Below, piece after piece: positions 33,971 to 44,261 of a stretch of DNA of 64,000 nucleotides (the first letter of the stretch is position 1; every line of letters starts with the position of its first letter). The stretch comes from Chryseobacterium oranimense (lineage in GTDB: Bacteria; Bacteroidota; Bacteroidia; Flavobacteriales; Weeksellaceae): contig NZ_FQWT01000004.1 of the NCBI RefSeq assembly GCF_900129755.1, positions 1 through 64,000 of the forward strand. Reading direction: 5' to 3'. A program made the translations under genes and the position numbers. The notes under the pieces were generated by a model. It was not told the DNA's origin and ran no database searches. It saw nothing but the letters and a program-made list of their open reading frames with translations.

Positions 33971-35017
33971 ATGGCAAAATTGAATTTTGGCGGAGTAGAA
34001 GAAAATGTAGTAACAAGAGAGGAATTTCCATTGCAGAAAGCCCAGGAAGTACTGAAAGATGAAGTAGTAGCTGTGATCGGTTACGGAGTACAGGGGCCGG
34101 GGCAGGCGCTTAATCAAAAAGACAATGGCATTAATGTAATTGTTGGCCAGAGGAAAAACTCAAAATCCTGGGATAAGGCATTGGCGGACGGATTTGTTCC
34201 CGGAGAAACATTATTCGAAATAGAAGAAGCTCTGCAAAAAGGAACCATTATCTGCTATCTCTTAAGTGATGCAGCCCAGATTGAATACTGGCCGAAAGTG
34301 AAGCAGCATCTTACCCCCGGAAAAGCTTTATATTTTTCCCACGGTTTCGGAATTACCTTTAATGAACGTACAGGAATTGTTCCTCCTGCTGAGGTTGATG
34401 TGTTTCTGGTTGCTCCAAAAGGATCAGGAACTTCATTAAGAAGAATGTTCTTACAAAATCGCGGACTGAACAGTAGTTTTGCCGTATATCAGGATGCTAC
34501 AGGAAAGGCTAGGGAAAGGGTAACCGCATTAGGAATAGCCATAGGAAGCGGTTATTTATTTGAAACCGACTTTAAAAAAGAAGTATTCAGTGATCTCGCA
34601 GGAGAAAGGGGAACATTAATGGGAGCCGTACAGGGAATATTTGCAGCACAATATGATGTTTTAAGGAAAAATGGGCACAGCCCTTCTGAAGCCTTTAACG
34701 AAACAGTAGAGGAACTTACACAGTCATTAATGCCTTTGGTTGCAGAAAACGGAATGGACTGGATGTATGCCAACTGCAGTACCACAGCCCAAAGAGGAGC
34801 TCTGGACTGGTGGAAACGTTTTAGGGATGCTACCTCTCCGTTATTTGAAGAACTGTATGACAGTGTGGCAAAAGGTGACGAAGCCCAGCGATCTATCGAC
34901 AGCAACAGTAAATCTGACTACAGGGAAAAACTTGAAGTTGAGCTTACAGAGCTTAGAGAAAGTGAAATGTGGAGAGCAGGGAAGACCGTCCGCAGTCTCA
35001 GACCTGAGAACAATTAA
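33971..35017 (+). CDS. ilvC: Ketol-acid reductoisomerase
   Basis: A 348-aa NADPH-dependent enzyme converting acetolactate to dihydroxyisovalerate. The Rossmann motif is VVAVIGYGVQGPGQALNQKD, with basic residues after beta2 (VGQRKNSKSW). Other motifs are YFSHGFGITF, VAPKGSGTSLRR and the metal site DLAGERGTLMG. The length suits the short (class I) form. In other KARIs the loop usually reads GSQGHAHALN; the GVQGPGQALN variant appears to be a lineage difference. It ends 12 bp before ilvA. Confidence 0.94.
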   Translation: MAKLNFGGVEENVVTREEFPLQKAQEVLKDEVVAVIGYGVQGPGQALNQKDNGINVIVGQRKNSKSWDKALADGFVPGETLFEIEEALQKGTIICYLLSDAAQIEYWPKVKQHLTPGKALYFSHGFGITFNERTGIVPPAEVDVFLVAPKGSGTSLRRMFLQNRGLNSSFAVYQDATGKARERVTALGIAIGSGYLFETDFKKEVFSDLAGERGTLMGAVQGIFAAQYDVLRKNGHSPSEAFNETVEELTQSLMPLVAENGMDWMYANCSTTAQRGALDWWKRFRDATSPLFEELYDSVAKGDEAQRSIDSNSKSDYREKLEVELTELRESEMWRAGKTVRSLRPENN

Positions 35018-35029
35018 TTATCACCAACT

Positions 35030-36292
35030 ATGATAAAAGAAGAAACGTATCCTTCTGTGTTGGACAATGTTTATCAGGCAGCCCGGAGACTTAAAAATGT
35101 AGTGGTGAGGACGCCTTTGGTCATTAATAACAATCTGTCGGGTATTTATGGCGCAAAAATTAGCTTTAAAAGGGAAGATCTGCAGCAGGTGAGATCCTAC
35201 AAAATCAGGGGAGCTTACAATAAAATGGCAGTGATGCCCTCTGAAGATCTTGCGAAAGGTGTGGTTTGCGCCAGTGCAGGAAACCATGCCCAGGGAGTGG
35301 CTTTTGCCTGCAATACCATGAAGGTGAAAGGAACTATTTTTATGCCTTTACCTACTCCGGGACAGAAGCTGGAACAGGTAAAAATGTTTGGAGGCGATTA
35401 TATAGATGTTGTTCTTTTTGGAGATACTTTTGATGAGGCCAAAGATGCGGCACTGGAGTTTTGCTGTGATAAGCAGGGAATATTTATTCATCCGTTTGAT
35501 GATCAGGATATTATTGACGGTCAGGCTACAGCTGCTTTGGAAATTCTTGAACAGTCGGGCGAACCTGTTGATTATCTTTTTGTTCCTGTAGGCGGCGGCG
35601 GTCTGGCTGCCGGAATTTGTACAGTGTTCCGGGAATTGTCTCCACAGACGAAAATTATCGGAGTTGAACCTTCTGCAGCGGCCAGCATGAAAAAAGCCCT
35701 GGAAAACGGAAAGCCGGTGCTTCTTGAAAAAATCAGCCGTTTTGTGGATGGGGCAGCGGTACAAAAAGTAGGTAATCTTAATTTTGAACATTGTAAAAAT
35801 GTACTCCATGAAATGGCTGTTGTGGATGAAGGATTAGTATGTGAAACTATTCTCTCACTTTACAACAAGGATGCTGTGGTGGTAGAACCCGCCGGAGCTC
35901 TTTCTGTGGCTGCTTTGAAAAAATATCAGGATCAGATTAAAGGGAAAAATGTGGTGTGCATTATCAGTGGAAGCAATAATGATATCACCCGGATGGAAGA
36001 AATCAAAGAAAAGGCTCTGCTGTATGCGGGCTTGAAACATTATTTTCTGGTGAGGTTTGCCCAGCGCCCGGGAGCTCTGAAGAACTTTGTTCTGAATGTT
36101 CTGGGACCAAATGATGATATTACTTTCTTTGAATACACTCAAAAGAATTCAAAAGAAAAGGGAATTGCTGTAGTGGGAATCGGATTGAAACAAAGTGAAG
36201 ATTTTACACCATTGCTCAATAATATGAAGAAGTATGACTTTTTTGTCAATTATCTGAATAATGATCCGTCTTTGATGAATCTGCTTATTTAA
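35030..36292 (+). CDS. ilvA: Threonine deaminase (biosynthetic)
   Basis: A 420-aa PLP enzyme converting threonine to 2-oxobutanoate, the committed step to isoleucine. PLP Lys in VRSYKIRGAYNKM; glycine loop VPVGGGGLAAG; SAGNHAQGVAFAC. The C-terminal 80-90 residues (HYFLVRFAQRPGALKNFV onward) form a single ACT-like regulatory domain, as in the Bacillus and actinobacterial short form, rather than the two found in E. coli IlvA. Last gene of the operon. Confidence 0.94.
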   Translation: MIKEETYPSVLDNVYQAARRLKNVVVRTPLVINNNLSGIYGAKISFKREDLQQVRSYKIRGAYNKMAVMPSEDLAKGVVCASAGNHAQGVAFACNTMKVKGTIFMPLPTPGQKLEQVKMFGGDYIDVVLFGDTFDEAKDAALEFCCDKQGIFIHPFDDQDIIDGQATAALEILEQSGEPVDYLFVPVGGGGLAAGICTVFRELSPQTKIIGVEPSAAASMKKALENGKPVLLEKISRFVDGAAVQKVGNLNFEHCKNVLHEMAVVDEGLVCETILSLYNKDAVVVEPAGALSVAALKKYQDQIKGKNVVCIISGSNNDITRMEEIKEKALLYAGLKHYFLVRFAQRPGALKNFVLNVLGPNDDITFFEYTQKNSKEKGIAVVGIGLKQSEDFTPLLNNMKKYDFFVNYLNNDPSLMNLLI

Positions 36293-36320
36293 AAAATTGA
36301 ATTGATTTAATTATTATTGC

Positions 36321-36600
36321 TCACAGATTTTGCAGATTACTTAGATTTTGAGCTAAAGATTTTAAGGATTGATAGAGATGTTTTTTAGGGTAGTCAATAT
36401 CGACATTAGAAAATGGAGCGTTAAGAAAATGAATCCTGTGAACGTTAAGAAAATTCTACTGTCCGAAGCGCGGGACTTTATTTGATTCTTAACATAGATT
36501 GTTACCGCGCAAGTTTTAGAATTTTTAGAGAACAGGATTTATTTTTAGCGGAAGTTTCCCAGTCTTGAACTTTTGATTCTTTTGTTTCAAGACAAAAGAG
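36321..36600. repeat. Tandem intergenic repeat, unit 1
   Basis: Shares long exact blocks with 36611-36903, for example AAATGGAGCGTTAAGAAAAT and CTGTCCGAAGCGCGGGACTT. It opens with a CAGATTTTGCAGATTAC mini-repeat and closes with a CTTTTGT/ACAAAAG hairpin. Spacing to the second unit is 290 bp at the start and 303 bp after a small insertion in unit 2. Confidence 0.85.
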
Positions 36601-36610
36601 TATAGGTCTC

Positions 36611-36903
36611 TCGCAGATTTTGCAGATTACGCAGATTTTTGAGCTATGGGTTTAAGGATTGATCCAGATATTTTGAGGATAATCTTTATAACAGCGGCAA
36701 TCTCGACATAGGAAAATGGAGCGTTAAGAAAATGAATCCTGTGAACGTTAAGAAAATTCTACTGTCCGAAGCGCGGGACTTTATTTGATTCTTAACATAG
36801 ATTGCTACCGCGCAAGTTTTAGAATTTTTAGAGAACAGGATTTATTTTTAGCGAAAGTTTCCCGGTCTTGAATTTTTGATTCTTTTGTTTCAATACAAAA
36901 GAA
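36611..36903. repeat. Tandem intergenic repeat, unit 2
   Basis: Second copy of the unit at 36321-36600, with about 13 extra bases (around 36681-36700) and scattered substitutions. Confidence 0.85.
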
Positions 36904-36934
36904 TAATATTAAATCTCTACATCATTGTGAACCC

Positions 36935-36972
36935 GGAGGAGATTGCTTCGTCGCTATGCTCCTCGCAATGAC
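36935..36972. repeat. REP-like hairpin
   Basis: GGAG/CTCC and ATTGC/GCAAT arms within GGAGATTGCTTCGTCGCTAT and GCTCCTCGCAATGAC. Similar interspersed sequences occur in many bacterial genomes (from memory). Confidence 0.5.
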
Positions 36973-36980
36973 AAAAATAA

Positions 36981-37010
36981 GCTTCGGCGGCCCATCCGGG
37001 CCGCCGAAGC
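36981..37010 (-). terminator. M28 peptidase terminator
   Basis: 13-bp perfect GC-rich stem GCTTCGGCGGCCC / GGGCCGCCGAAGC with a 4-nt loop. On the minus strand it is followed by TTATTTTTG. It begins 1 bp after the peptidase stop codon. Confidence 0.85.
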
Positions 37011-37011
37011 T

Positions 37012-38481
37012 TTATCTCTCAAGCGTAAAATTTGAAATAACTTTTGGACGTTCCGCCTCATTGGCTACTTTCCAGGATGTTCTGTACATCCATTCCGTCA
37101 TTTTATAAAGCTTTTTGTAGTTGATATTCTCAGATTCATCCTGCGGCGTATGATACTGATCGTGCAGCACGCTGGTGAAAAATATAGCAGGAATACCGTT
37201 TTTTGCGTAGGGTAAATGATCACTTCTGAAATAGAAATACTCTGCATGATTCGGAGAATCCCAATCTTTTAAGTATTTGAATTTTGTGCTTTCGTTGTTG
37301 GCTTCCTCTGCCATTTGTACCAGTTCTTCAGAATTTTTGTGTGGTGAATTTCCACCCAGAAGGGCAGCTTCATTATTGTCATTTCTTCCGATCATATCGC
37401 CGTTCAGCACTGCAACAATTTTTTCCTTCGGAACTACCGGATGGGCGGCATGCCATCTGGATCCCAGCAATCCTCTTTCTTCTGCACCATGGAAAACAAA
37501 CAGAATACTTCTTTTTCCGGGCTGTTTTTTGTAGGCTCTGGCCATTGCCAGCATGGCAACACAAGTGCTGGCGTTATCATCTGCGCCGTTGTATATTGTA
37601 TCATTTTTTACGGGATGTCTGATTCCGTCATGGTCCTGATGTCCGCTCAACAGAACATATTCCTCTTTAAGCTTGGGATCTGTGCCTTCAATTTTCCCGA
37701 TGATGTTTACTGAAGGGTATTTATAGGTTTCTGTGATGAGGTTAAGAGAGATTTTAGGATTATTTTTTACCCAGTCTGCATGTTCTCTTTTAATCCATAA
37801 AACAGGGATGTTATTGGTGATTTTTTCTCTCAGGCCTTCTACGCCATAGGTTCCTCTTGTCATCTGTGGAAGGACTTCAACCCAGCTTTTTTCGGAAATA
37901 TCATCGGTGATGAAAATAATTGCTTTAGCTCCCAGCTCATAGGCTTTATTGTAATATTTAGTCCGTACAAATCCGGGATATCTTCTTACAAAAAGAGTCA
38001 TTTCCTTATCTATATTTTTATCGGAAGCATTTACAGCAAGGACTTTTCCTTTGATATTCAATTGGGAAAGGCCTTCAGGTTCTGTATTTCCGGCATAGAC
38101 TATTTCAGAATCAACGGAGGAGTTTACAGGTTCTGCCACCAGAAAATCTTTCCATAGCTTAAGGCTGTTGTCTCCGATTTTTAAACTGCTTTGAGGAATC
38201 ACCTGATGCCTGTACATATCAAAAAACTGGAAAAATGTACCATTATCGCCGGCTGGTTTCATCCCGGCTTCTTTAGCTTTATCAGCAAGCCACATGGATA
38301 CTTTTAATTCATCTAAAGTTCCTGCCTCGCGTCCCCAGAACTGATCTGCAGCAAGCTCATACATGTCTTGTCGAAGATCAGCTTCTTTGATCGCGGAAAC
38401 CAACGGCTTTTTATAATTCTGGGCATTTCCGAAACTAAAGAGAAGAAAACCCAGAATAGAGAATATATAATTTTTATTCAT
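37012..38481 (-). CDS. Secreted M28-family metallopeptidase
   Basis: A 489-aa zinc aminopeptidase-like protein. A signal peptide ends FGNAQ (about residue 20). A PA-like insert (EPEGLSQLNIKGKVLAVN, YELGAKAIIFITDD) precedes the catalytic domain: SGHQDHDG (zinc His and the following Asp), NGADDNAS (bridging Asp), FHGAEERGLLGS (catalytic Glu-Glu), LNGDMIGR (zinc Asp), and a C-terminal HDQYHTPQD (zinc His). All metal ligands are present. Periplasmic or secreted peptide hydrolysis is inferred. It follows the 78-aa hypothetical gene by 9 bp on the same strand. Confidence 0.9.
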   Translation of the reverse strand: MNKNYIFSILGFLLFSFGNAQNYKKPLVSAIKEADLRQDMYELAADQFWGREAGTLDELKVSMWLADKAKEAGMKPAGDNGTFFQFFDMYRHQVIPQSSLKIGDNSLKLWKDFLVAEPVNSSVDSEIVYAGNTEPEGLSQLNIKGKVLAVNASDKNIDKEMTLFVRRYPGFVRTKYYNKAYELGAKAIIFITDDISEKSWVEVLPQMTRGTYGVEGLREKITNNIPVLWIKREHADWVKNNPKISLNLITETYKYPSVNIIGKIEGTDPKLKEEYVLLSGHQDHDGIRHPVKNDTIYNGADDNASTCVAMLAMARAYKKQPGKRSILFVFHGAEERGLLGSRWHAAHPVVPKEKIVAVLNGDMIGRNDNNEAALLGGNSPHKNSEELVQMAEEANNESTKFKYLKDWDSPNHAEYFYFRSDHLPYAKNGIPAIFFTSVLHDQYHTPQDESENINYKKLYKMTEWMYRTSWKVANEAERPKVISNFTLER

Positions 38482-38490
38482 CTAAAATTT

Positions 38491-38727
38491 TTAATTGAAG
38501 TTAGCCAATTTATCTGAAAACTGTTTTGAAAATTCTTTTCTGTCTTCCTCCAGTTTTTCCTGTTCAGAAGGAAGGATATAGTTGAAAAGGATTTTGCTTT
38601 CATTGTCCAGAAATATAATTTCCTTTTCATTGCCGTCGATCATTTGTGAAAAAATTTCCCACATCGAGGTATCTTTTAATTTTAATAATTCAAAAAACTG
38701 TTCTGCTTTTATTTCTATTCTCTGCAT
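38491..38727 (-). CDS. Hypothetical 78-aa protein
   Basis: A small acidic, helical protein (RIEIKAEQFFELLKLKDTSMW, KLEEDRKEFSKQFSDKLANFN) without a signal peptide or recognised domain. It is encoded 9 bp upstream of the M28 peptidase and is likely co-transcribed. An 8-bp tandem repeat begins 6 bp before its start codon. Confidence 0.6.
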   Translation of the reverse strand: MQRIEIKAEQFFELLKLKDTSMWEIFSQMIDGNEKEIIFLDNESKILFNYILPSEQEKLEEDRKEFSKQFSDKLANFN

Positions 38728-38733
38728 ATTTTG

Positions 38734-38764
38734 ATTTATGTATTTATGTATTTATGTATTTATG
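38734..38764. repeat. ATTTATGT tandem repeat, about four units
   Basis: Three full 8-bp units and a seven-base fourth unit, directly upstream (minus-strand sense) of the 78-aa gene. Copy number could vary by slippage and change promoter-to-start spacing. Confidence 0.8.
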
Positions 38765-38806
38765 ATGTTGACTAAAGTCGAAGGAAATTTTAAAGTTTGG
38801 CAGGCT

Positions 38807-41221
38807 TTAAAATTCCAGAAGTTTCAGTTTAAACTGGATGGCAAAATTCTGTTTAAAATTGGGAGTGGTATAGTAACCGACCCTGTAAAATAATCCTAAA
38901 TTGAAATAACTGGAAAGGAAATTGTTCCATTCGAGGCCGACTTCCTGGTAAAGGTGGTCCAGTTTTCTGAATTTAAAATCATGGTATTCCGGATGCTTCA
39001 TATCTCCGATAGTTCCTCTTAATACGAAGTCAAAGCTGGAAATATTCTGCCCGAAACTTTTGAAATACAGAGGAAGCTTGTGGGTGAAATAATAGGCAAT
39101 GAATTTATCATTATAATATTTTCCGCCTTCCAGCGTAGCAAAGCCCAGGTAAGAGGTAAGGTTGAAATTAAAATCCTTTTTCGGAGAAGCCAGCCCGTTC
39201 ATGGTAAAATGCTTCCATATCGGTGCTTCACCAAATACTATTCCTCCATACAGCCTGAATCCTGTAGTTCCCAGCATGGTTTTGAAGTTATGGACGAACA
39301 GTGCATCAAAACGGGTATAATTGAAATCTCCACCCAACATTTTGTAACTCTGTTCATAATTGAAATACAGCTCAGGATATTTTTGATCAATGATCGATTT
39401 TCCCTGAGGCGTCATGATATTGGTAGAGTTCGGTGAATATTTTAAGGTGAACAGGGTATTGAAATTATCAAATTCTCCGCCTCTTCCTCTGAAGGCATAA
39501 TCAAACTTAGCTTCTTCAATGTTTCTTTTTGCGGCAAAAACCAATGTCAGTCCATTGGTGACATCGTTCAGGTAGGATAGGGAAGCACCTCTGAAATGAT
39601 AGTATTTATCATTATTAATGTTATTTCCGTAATTCATTGTCCTCATCTTGAAATTCCAGAGCCTTCTGTAGAACTCTCCCGATGCTGTTACATCGTTGTA
39701 ATATTCAATCCTGAAAAATGAATTTTTGTCCAGGGTAGTTTTCATATCCAGCCCGATTCCGTACTTCCACTTATCATCCTTAAAACCATACGCAAAATAA
39801 TAATCGGGTGAAAAATAGGGATTGAAAGTCTCATTCAGTTTAGCTTTTAAACCTACTCTGAAACCTTCATACAAGTTGTAGTTTACAATTTCGTCTACTG
39901 CAAAATCTACGATACCCATCCTGATCTGCCCGTTGATAAGGCCGGTCAGTACTTTAGCTTTGCTGTCGATATTATACTTTTTGCCCAGGCTGTCGATGGT
40001 GGTGTAGGTGTTTTTTTCCCTTTCCGTAAGGGGTTCGGTCCTGTACTGGTCCAGCAGACGTCCATCTGCATTTTTTACAGAAAAAGTATAGCCTTTAAAA
40101 TCACTTTTGGTTTCTTCAATAGGTGACTTGAAATCAAAGTAAGTAGAGGTAAGGAAAGCATAGGTTCCGAAGCTGGTCTTGTCTTTCTTTTCAGGATGTT
40201 CCTCCGTTTTCTTTTTGCTATCCTCTTCCATAGCCACCCTGCTCATCCTGAGTTTTACCTTTTCCTGGGCCAGGAACCATTTGTTATTATAGAAAACCCA
40301 GGTACTGGTAATGATGCCGTCGTTTTTATTCTTGCTGAAATTTTCAATCTTCTGGATTCCGTAGGTTTCCGTATCTATATAAATGGCGCCGTTGTATTTT
40401 CTTTTTTTGTCCTGTTTTTTGTAATTCACTTCACGGAAGCGGATCACAAACGTTTTTCTTCCGTTCACTTCAATGGTATCGGAAAGGAAAAAGCGGTAAA
40501 GGCCTCTGTTTTCCTGCTTGATCTGGTTTGGAATTTTATCCCTGTTGCTTTGCTGCACAGCGATCATTTCATAAATAGGCTGCTTAAGGCCTGAAATTCT
40601 GTTGTCCAGAATATTGATTTTTTCACCATACTGTTTGGCATACAGAAACTCCTGGGCCCTTTCCCATAAGAAGAGCTTGCTCTTTGAAAAGATTTGTTTT
40701 GCCGAGATATTGCTTATAGAATCTTTCTCTCTCTTTTTCTTAAAAAAATCAGTATCGTTGAAGAATTTATTAAACTGGCTGATGCTGTCCTGATCTATAT
40801 CCAGAGAGACTTTTTCGTAGGATTTAAAAGAATAGGAATCTAAACTTTTAGGTGAATTTTCCTTAAATAACCGGTTGACTTTTTTCAGGATTTCCAAAGC
40901 TCTTGGATCACTACGGTCTTCAATGACTACTGTTTCAATATCAGTAGTTTTTGATGTTTTTCTCAATAGGGAAACTTCCATATCAGCCTCTACGGAAGCC
41001 GTTTCTTTCTGGTAACGTTCCGCCTGGATTTCAATGGTGCCGCACGATGCCTTAAATTCCAATGAACCCTGGATGTCGGTAAATCCTAAAATTTTTCCGT
41101 CGCAGGATATTTTAGCATTGGATATTGGTTTCTGGTCAGTTTCGTCAATGACCCTGATCTTTGATTGGGAATAACCAAAGAAGGACATTAAAAAAAACAG
41201 TAAGAGTAAAAACCTTTTCAT
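38807..41221 (-). CDS. DUF5686 outer-membrane protein with carboxypeptidase-like N-terminal domain
   Basis: An 804-aa protein. A signal peptide ends FFGYSQS. Residues about 20-90 form a CarboxypepD_reg-like beta domain (IRVIDETDQKPISNAKISCDGK, GFTDIQGSLEF), followed by a helical linker (DRSDPRALEILKKVNRLFKEN) and a long region rich in alternating aromatic and polar residues that ends with an aromatic-type strand (FKQNFAIQFKLKLLEF). This layout is DUF5686, thought to form an outer-membrane beta barrel related to TonB-dependent receptors, but without a plug. Substrate unknown. It stands alone between two leftward units. Confidence 0.85.
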   Translation of the reverse strand: MKRFLLLLFFLMSFFGYSQSKIRVIDETDQKPISNAKISCDGKILGFTDIQGSLEFKASCGTIEIQAERYQKETASVEADMEVSLLRKTSKTTDIETVVIEDRSDPRALEILKKVNRLFKENSPKSLDSYSFKSYEKVSLDIDQDSISQFNKFFNDTDFFKKKREKDSISNISAKQIFSKSKLFLWERAQEFLYAKQYGEKINILDNRISGLKQPIYEMIAVQQSNRDKIPNQIKQENRGLYRFFLSDTIEVNGRKTFVIRFREVNYKKQDKKRKYNGAIYIDTETYGIQKIENFSKNKNDGIITSTWVFYNNKWFLAQEKVKLRMSRVAMEEDSKKKTEEHPEKKDKTSFGTYAFLTSTYFDFKSPIEETKSDFKGYTFSVKNADGRLLDQYRTEPLTEREKNTYTTIDSLGKKYNIDSKAKVLTGLINGQIRMGIVDFAVDEIVNYNLYEGFRVGLKAKLNETFNPYFSPDYYFAYGFKDDKWKYGIGLDMKTTLDKNSFFRIEYYNDVTASGEFYRRLWNFKMRTMNYGNNINNDKYYHFRGASLSYLNDVTNGLTLVFAAKRNIEEAKFDYAFRGRGGEFDNFNTLFTLKYSPNSTNIMTPQGKSIIDQKYPELYFNYEQSYKMLGGDFNYTRFDALFVHNFKTMLGTTGFRLYGGIVFGEAPIWKHFTMNGLASPKKDFNFNLTSYLGFATLEGGKYYNDKFIAYYFTHKLPLYFKSFGQNISSFDFVLRGTIGDMKHPEYHDFKFRKLDHLYQEVGLEWNNFLSSYFNLGLFYRVGYYTTPNFKQNFAIQFKLKLLEF

Positions 41222-41321
41222 GCAAAAACTAGATCAAAAGTAATGATATTTCTTGTTGTGAGAAAGTTTTTATGATGAGTTAATAGATGATTTAATCTAA
41301 ATTTTTAATAGAAAAAAAGAA

Positions 41322-41348
41322 AAACTCCCGGAGATTTTCCGGGAGTTT
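41322..41348 (-). terminator. alaS terminator
   Basis: 11-bp stem AAACTCCCGGA / TCCGGGAGTTT with a 5-nt loop. The minus-strand 3' side is T-rich. It lies 26 bp after the alaS stop. Confidence 0.9.
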
Positions 41349-41374
41349 AGTATTTGTTATTAAAGAATATAATC

Positions 41375-43978
41375 CTAAACAGTTAAAGCCTTTTGGTAAG
41401 CATTTTCCAAACCGTCAATGTTTTTACCTCCAGCAGTTGCGAAGCCAGGATTTCCGCCGCCGCCGCCCTGGATCTCTTTTGCAAGATCTTTAACGATAGC
41501 TCCGGCCTGGTACTCTGCAGCAAGGTCATCAGACACCCCGACAGTAATCATTGGTTTTCCGTCGGCATTGGAAAGAATAATGGTTACGGATGAAGGAATC
41601 TCTTTTTTCAGCTGGAATACAATATCTTTTACAGAACCTGCATCAAGGGAAGTTTTCTTCACCAGCAGCTGTTTGTTTCCTTTCTGCTCGTAAGCATTCT
41701 TCCAGTCTCCGATTTCTCCTTTTGCCTTTTCCTTTTTGAAGGCTTCAACTTCAGCCTTTAATGAAGCATTTTCCTCCATCAGCTTTTCGATGGATTTTAC
41801 AACATCTTTGGATTTCAATAATTGGGAAAGCTCAGTGATTTGTTTTTCCAGATTGCTGAAGTATTCCTCAGATTTATCTCCGGAAATGGCTTCAATTCTT
41901 CTGATTCCCGCAGCAGCTGAACTTTCAGAAACAATTTTGAAATGGCCGATCTCGATGGTATTTTTTACGTGGGTTCCCCCGCAAAGCTCTTTTGAGCTTC
42001 CGAACTGGATCATTCTCACATTGTCGCCGTACTTTTCACCGAACAAAGCCATAGCTCCTTTATCCAAAGCCTCCTGAATAGGGATGCTTCTGAATTCCTG
42101 TAAGGCAATACTTTCCTTGATCTTATGGTTTACTTTTTCTTCTACCAAAGCCAGTTCCTCTTCCGTCATTTTATTGAAATGGGAGAAGTCGAAACGAAGG
42201 TAATCCGGGCCTACGTAAGAACCTTTCTGTTCCACGTGAGTTCCCAGAACCTCTCTCAGAGCTTCATGTAAAAGGTGGGTTACAGAGTGGTTGGCCTGAG
42301 AATTTTTTCTGTCAGCAGCATTTACTTTGGCATAGAAAACAGCTCCTGCATCTTTCGGAAGACCGTTGATTAAAGAGATAATCAATCCGTTTTCTTTCTT
42401 AGTTTCTAAAACCTCAAAGCTTTCAACAGCATTTTCCAGAACTCCTTTATCGCCAACCTGGCCTCCGCCTTCCGGATAGAAAGGAGAATTGCTTAATACC
42501 ACCTGGTAAAATTCCCCGTCTTTATTTTCTACTTTTCTGTATCTTGTAATATAGGTTTCAGCTTCAATCTGGTCGTAACCTACAAAGTTTTCACTTCTTT
42601 CCTCCAGTGTTACCCAATCGTACACTTTCTGGGCAGAATCAGCTTTTGAACGAAGTTTCTGTTTCTCCATTTCAGCTTTGAATCCGGCTTCATCAATCGT
42701 CAAACCTTTTTCTTCCGCAATAATTCTCGTTAGATCATCAGGAAATCCGTAAGTATCGTACAATTCAAAAACTTCTACACTTGGTAATACTTTTGAACTG
42801 TCTGCAATCGTTTGCTGAATTAATTTTTCAACTCTGATCAAACCGTTTTCAATCGTTTTTAAGAATGAATCTTCTTCACTTTTTATTACTTCAGCAACCA
42901 GTTTTCCCTGTTTTTCAATTTCAGGGAAGAAAGATCCCATCTGCTCCTGAAGCACGGCAACAAGTTTGTAAAGGAAAGGTTCTTTTATATCCAAAAACCG
43001 GTAAGAATAAGAAATTGCTCTTCTTAAAATTCTTCTGATCACATATCCGGCACCTCCGTTTGAAGGCAATTGTCCGTCTGCAATAGCAAAAGCAACAGCT
43101 CTGATGTGATCCACCACAACGCGGATGGCAATATCTTTTTCGTCCTCTAAAATTCCGGTGTATTTTTTACCTGAAAGTTCTTCCACTTTAGCAATAAGCG
43201 GTGTGAAAACATCGGTGTCATAGTTGGAAGATTTTCCCTGAAGTGCCATACAAAGACGTTCGAAGCCCATTCCTGTATCCACATGCTGTGCAGGAAGTTT
43301 TTCCAGAGATTTGTCTGCCTTTCTGTTGAATTCCATGAAAACCAGGTTCCATACTTCCACTACCTGAGGATGGTCATTATTAACTAATTCAAGTCCTGAA
43401 ATTTTAGCTTTTTCTTCTTCACTTCTTAAATCAACATGGATTTCCGAGCATGGTCCGCAAGGTCCGCTTTCACCCATTTCCCAGAAATTATCTTTTTTGT
43501 TTCCGTTGATAATCCTGTCTTCAGAAATGTGTGATTTCCAGAAATCGTAAGCGTCCTGGTCTCTTTCAAGATTTTCGGAGGCATCCCCTTCGAAAATAGT
43601 TACATATAAATTCTCTTTTGGAATTCCGAATACTTCAGTCAGTAATTCCCAGGCAAAAGCAATAGCATCTTTTTTGAAATAATCACCGAAAGACCAGTTC
43701 CCCAGCATTTCGAACATGGTGTGGTGATACGTATCTCTACCTACATCATCCAGGTCGTTGTGTTTTCCGGAAACTCTTAGACATTTCTGTGTGTCGGCAA
43801 TTCTTGGGGCGGTAGGTGTTTTGTAGCCTAAGAAAAAATCCTTGAACTGCGTCATTCCTGAGTTGGAAAACATAAGGGTAGGGTCGTCTTTCAGCACGAT
43901 AGGAGCTGAAGGAACGATCAGGTGGTCTTTACTTTTAAAATAATCTAAAAATTTTTGACGTATCTCTTGTGATGTCAT
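41375..43978 (-). CDS. alaS: Alanyl-tRNA synthetase
   Basis: An 867-aa class II synthetase charging tRNA-Ala. Class II motifs include [18 protein letters not shown] and GMGFERLCM. The editing domain has [12 protein letters not shown] and the CGGTH motif ([10 protein letters not shown]), so mischarged Ser/Gly clearance should work. The C-Ala domain ends with [14 protein letters not shown]. Length is normal. A single-gene unit with a strong terminator; about 280 bp separate it from the divergent sigma-factor gene. Confidence 0.97.
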   Translation of the reverse strand: MTSQEIRQKFLDYFKSKDHLIVPSAPIVLKDDPTLMFSNSGMTQFKDFFLGYKTPTAPRIADTQKCLRVSGKHNDLDDVGRDTYHHTMFEMLGNWSFGDYFKKDAIAFAWELLTEVFGIPKENLYVTIFEGDASENLERDQDAYDFWKSHISEDRIINGNKKDNFWEMGESGPCGPCSEIHVDLRSEEEKAKISGLELVNNDHPQVVEVWNLVFMEFNRKADKSLEKLPAQHVDTGMGFERLCMALQGKSSNYDTDVFTPLIAKVEELSGKKYTGILEDEKDIAIRVVVDHIRAVAFAIADGQLPSNGGAGYVIRRILRRAISYSYRFLDIKEPFLYKLVAVLQEQMGSFFPEIEKQGKLVAEVIKSEEDSFLKTIENGLIRVEKLIQQTIADSSKVLPSVEVFELYDTYGFPDDLTRIIAEEKGLTIDEAGFKAEMEKQKLRSKADSAQKVYDWVTLEERSENFVGYDQIEAETYITRYRKVENKDGEFYQVVLSNSPFYPEGGGQVGDKGVLENAVESFEVLETKKENGLIISLINGLPKDAGAVFYAKVNAADRKNSQANHSVTHLLHEALREVLGTHVEQKGSYVGPDYLRFDFSHFNKMTEEELALVEEKVNHKIKESIALQEFRSIPIQEALDKGAMALFGEKYGDNVRMIQFGSSKELCGGTHVKNTIEIGHFKIVSESSAAAGIRRIEAISGDKSEEYFSNLEKQITELSQLLKSKDVVKSIEKLMEENASLKAEVEAFKKEKAKGEIGDWKNAYEQKGNKQLLVKKTSLDAGSVKDIVFQLKKEIPSSVTIILSNADGKPMITVGVSDDLAAEYQAGAIVKDLAKEIQGGGGGNPGFATAGGKNIDGLENAYQKALTV

Positions 43979-44261
43979 AGTATTGCTTTGCTTTTAAAAC
44001 TATCAGATTTTTGATAAGATGCAAATTTAATGTTTTTAGGCGATTTGTAATAATTTTATGCTATGTTTTGAATGGTGTGGTGTATGGTTACTATTTAATG
44101 GATTTTAATGCATATGAAGAGTTTCATATTTAATAAACCCAATGATGCGGAATAAAATTTTGTATGGTATCATTTAACTTTTTATATTCGTTTTAATATT
44201 AAATAAAGACTTTTAAGATTCAGGTCTGCCGGGGTTATAAAATAATATCAAAGGATAAAAA

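Larger units (their letters stand above)
36293..37011. other. 719-bp intergenic region dominated by a tandem repeat
   Basis: Holds two copies of a roughly 285-bp unit (36321-36600 and 36611-36903), a REP-like hairpin (36935-36972) and the M28 peptidase terminator (36981-37010). Short frames inside the unit are interrupted and no gene is proposed. Confidence 0.7.

Noticed and set aside
36321-36903. A CRISPR array in the tandem repeat region
   Set aside because: Only two units of about 285 bp, with no short regular repeats and spacers.
37277-37713. Plus-strand open frames over the M28 peptidase and similar antisense frames elsewhere
   Set aside because: They are shadows of real genes on the other strand with no domain or start-site support.
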